From Halomonas sp. (GTDB lineage Bacteria; Pseudomonadota; Gammaproteobacteria; Pseudomonadales; Halomonadaceae), in contig NZ_JAGOBJ010000012.1 in NCBI RefSeq assembly GCF_017983445.1, positions 20,523 to 84,522 of the forward strand: a stretch of DNA of 64,000 nucleotides, read 5' to 3'. Numbering within the stretch: the first letter of the stretch is position 1; each line of letters starts with the position of its first letter. The notes beneath the pieces were generated by a model that worked only from the letters and a program-made list of their open reading frames with translations, made no database searches and was not told the origin of the DNA. Below are positions 62,939 through 64,000 of this stretch, one piece after another. The position numbers and the translations under genes were made by a program.

Positions 62939-63100
62939 AAAAAAACCCCCGACTATTACTGGCCGGGGGTGATTTAGTTCGTCCTTAATCTTGCTTCATG
63001 AACATCCTGTTCATGCTTCCTTGTATACCGCAAATATCCTTATTTGCTCTTCCTTGCTGCGCTGTCCTTGCGCCATGTCGCTACAATGGACCTTAAAGCG
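62939..63100 (-). ncRNA. CsrB/RsmZ-like CsrA-sequestering small RNA, copy 2
   Basis: About 160 nt on the minus strand, ends approximate. It carries six AGGA motifs. Three are in hairpin loops: CATGAAC-AGGAT-GTTCATG (63015-62997), GCAAATA-AGGA-TATTTGC (63047-63030) and GCGC-AAGGACA-GCGC (63073-63059). It ends in an intrinsic terminator, CCCCCGGCC / GTCGGGGG plus T7 (down to 62939). The -10 is GATAAT (63111-63106). The 5' end TTTAAGGTCC, the CTTG/AAGGAA spacers and the ACAGGATGTT hairpin line up with the copy at 61048-61207, so the two look like diverged duplicates around the symporter gene. Confidence 0.75.
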
Positions 63101-63119
63101 TCTGAATTATCTAACCCAG

Positions 63120-63737
63120 GTTATGAAAAGTTAAAAATAATAATTTTTTATAAAAATATAATTCACATTCTAACTAATTAAATTCTAAAATTTAAAATCA
63201 ATAGTTAAATAGATATTGGAAATATTAGTTAAATAAAAAAAGATATCTCCATCTTATATCTTTTTGGCCTTAAAGGCTGCAAAAATAATCGATTAATGTT
63301 TTTTACTAGGTAAAGCTAATATAAAACGTGCCATATAGTTACATATTAAAAACTAATCGATAGAAGTCAATAGGTATTAAATTTAATCATAAAAAATCGT
63401 TCAATCAATTGATTAGCTCAAAATCACCACTTGAAAGCTAATCATAATGAGCATTTATAATATAGTTAGGTATCGGCCTACTAATTTCAGTAGATTATCT
63501 TTCTCTCTTTCAGACTCACCCGCCCACCTTTACTCGAAAGCATCCCACACATTTTCAAACGACAGATGCTTGTAACCGCGCCCTCATATTATACTTTTGT
63601 ATAACAAGGCATTTTAAACCTGAATAAAAAATAAGCAGATACTCCCCATATCAGGGATTTTAACCGCAAAAATACGCTTCATTATCGCTTTAATTCAGTA
63701 TCGCAACGCTTTCGTACAATAACGTTACAATTTTTAC
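63120..63737. other. AT-rich stretch without a gene
   Basis: About 620 bp with no supported ORF and much lower GC than the rest of the window. It holds several inverted repeats. AAAAAGATAT / ATATCTTTTT is at 63237-63265, GATTAGCT / AGCTAATC at 63411-63443 and CTACT / AGTAG near 63478-63493; AATCGATTA-like words also recur. It lies between two candidate regulatory RNAs and probably contains their upstream control regions. Nothing further is recognised. Confidence 0.6.
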
Positions 63738-63766
63738 TTGTACATTGCTTAACGATTCTCTATTAT
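63738..63766 (+). promoter_or_regulatory. Promoter of the third GGA-loop RNA
   Basis: TTGTAC (63738-63743), 17-bp spacer, TATTAT (63761-63766), with the RNA predicted to start about 63773. GTACAA at 63714-63719 and TTGTAC at 63738-63743 form an inverted repeat around the -35 region that could be an activator site. Confidence 0.65.
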
Positions 63767-63772
63767 TTGTAT

Positions 63773-63908
63773 TGTTCGCGGCAAGGAAACCGCACACAAG
63801 GGAATGATGGCTCAGGATGAGCAACGCAACATCATGGAAGAGCAAGGAAACAAAAAAGCGTCCTCAGTTGAGGGTAATGCCAGTCAGTTAAGCCTGACTG
63901 GCTTTTTT
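63773..63908 (+). ncRNA. RsmY/RsmZ-like CsrA-sequestering small RNA, third
   Basis: About 136 nt on the plus strand. It carries five GGA motifs. GCGG-CAAGGAAA-CCGC (63778-63793) and GCTC-AGGAT-GAGC (63810-63822) place two in hairpin loops; GGGA, TGGA and AAGGA lie in single-stranded stretches. It ends with the intrinsic terminator GCCAGTCAG / CTGACTGGC (63879-63902) plus T6. It has a good sigma-70 promoter. It is not an obvious sequence copy of the two minus-strand RNAs but has the same design. The family role would be titration of CsrA/RsmA under a GacS/GacA-type system; neither csrA nor gac genes are in the window. Confidence 0.68.
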
Positions 63909-64000
63909 CTGACCGTATATTTTTGTGGGCGTGCCCGAACAACACGCGGGTACGACCTTTCTCGTCTATCGGGTAGTAAGAACGAAGGCGCCATCTCCAG

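Overview
The window looks like chromosomal DNA of a halophilic gammaproteobacterium, most likely Halomonas or a close Halomonadaceae relative. This is inferred from gene content and synteny; no search was run. The block hemA-prfA-prmC / TPR lipoprotein-lolB-ispE-tRNA-Gln-prs-rplY-pth-ychF is the arrangement known from Pseudomonas and related orders. A PHA synthase with a phasin, a potFGHI polyamine importer and an SLC13 symporter fit that lifestyle. No transposase, integrase, prophage or CRISPR array was seen.

Layout. 0-4.4 kb: 5' part of a KefA/MscK-type mechanosensitive channel (minus), outer-membrane phospholipase A, and a YqjD-YqjE-YqjK-like envelope operon. 4.4-11 kb: HI0933-type flavoprotein, two-gene RND efflux pump, DUF3617 protein, CPXCG zinc-ribbon protein. 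11-15.2 kb: potFGHI (minus). 15.4-18 kb: ahpC and ahpF behind a well-formed OxyR site. 18-26 kb (minus): hemA-prfA-prmC, then lrp, moeB and a 1086-residue protein joining a predicted alpha-helical toroid region to a complete MurF-like ligase. 26-34 kb (plus): TPR lipoprotein, lolB, ispE, tRNA-Gln, prs, rplY, pth, ychF, tRNA-Met. 34-43.6 kb: M18 aminopeptidase, Prc protease, three near-identical tRNA-Asn genes, miaB-phoH-ybeY-corC-lnt. 43.7-50.7 kb: small membrane protein, copper chaperones (Sco, PCuAC), phaC, phasin, DUF6489-like protein, aroC, prmB. 50.8-59.6 kb: smrB, rssA, an alpha/beta hydrolase, SOS-controlled umuDC, a membrane protein, an NSS transporter and an MFS transporter. 59.7-64 kb: M42 peptidase and SLC13 symporter, interleaved with three apparent small RNAs.

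The most notable non-coding content is in the last 3 kb. Two related minus-strand RNAs (about 61048-61207 and 62939-63100) and one plus-strand RNA (about 63773-63908) each end in an intrinsic terminator. They carry eight, six and five GGA motifs, several in hairpin loops (AGGA, AGGAT, AGGAG). This is the architecture of CsrB/RsmY/RsmZ RNAs that titrate the translational regulator CsrA/RsmA. The second unexplained feature is a set of about a dozen intergenic short tandem repeats, usually with a 15-16 bp unit and a different unit at each locus. They often sit right after a stop codon or right before a start; at pth the ribosome-binding site itself is triplicated.

Limits: all functions are assigned from residues, motifs and context read by eye. 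Start codons were moved where a Shine-Dalgarno sequence or signal peptide argued for it, and this is stated per gene.
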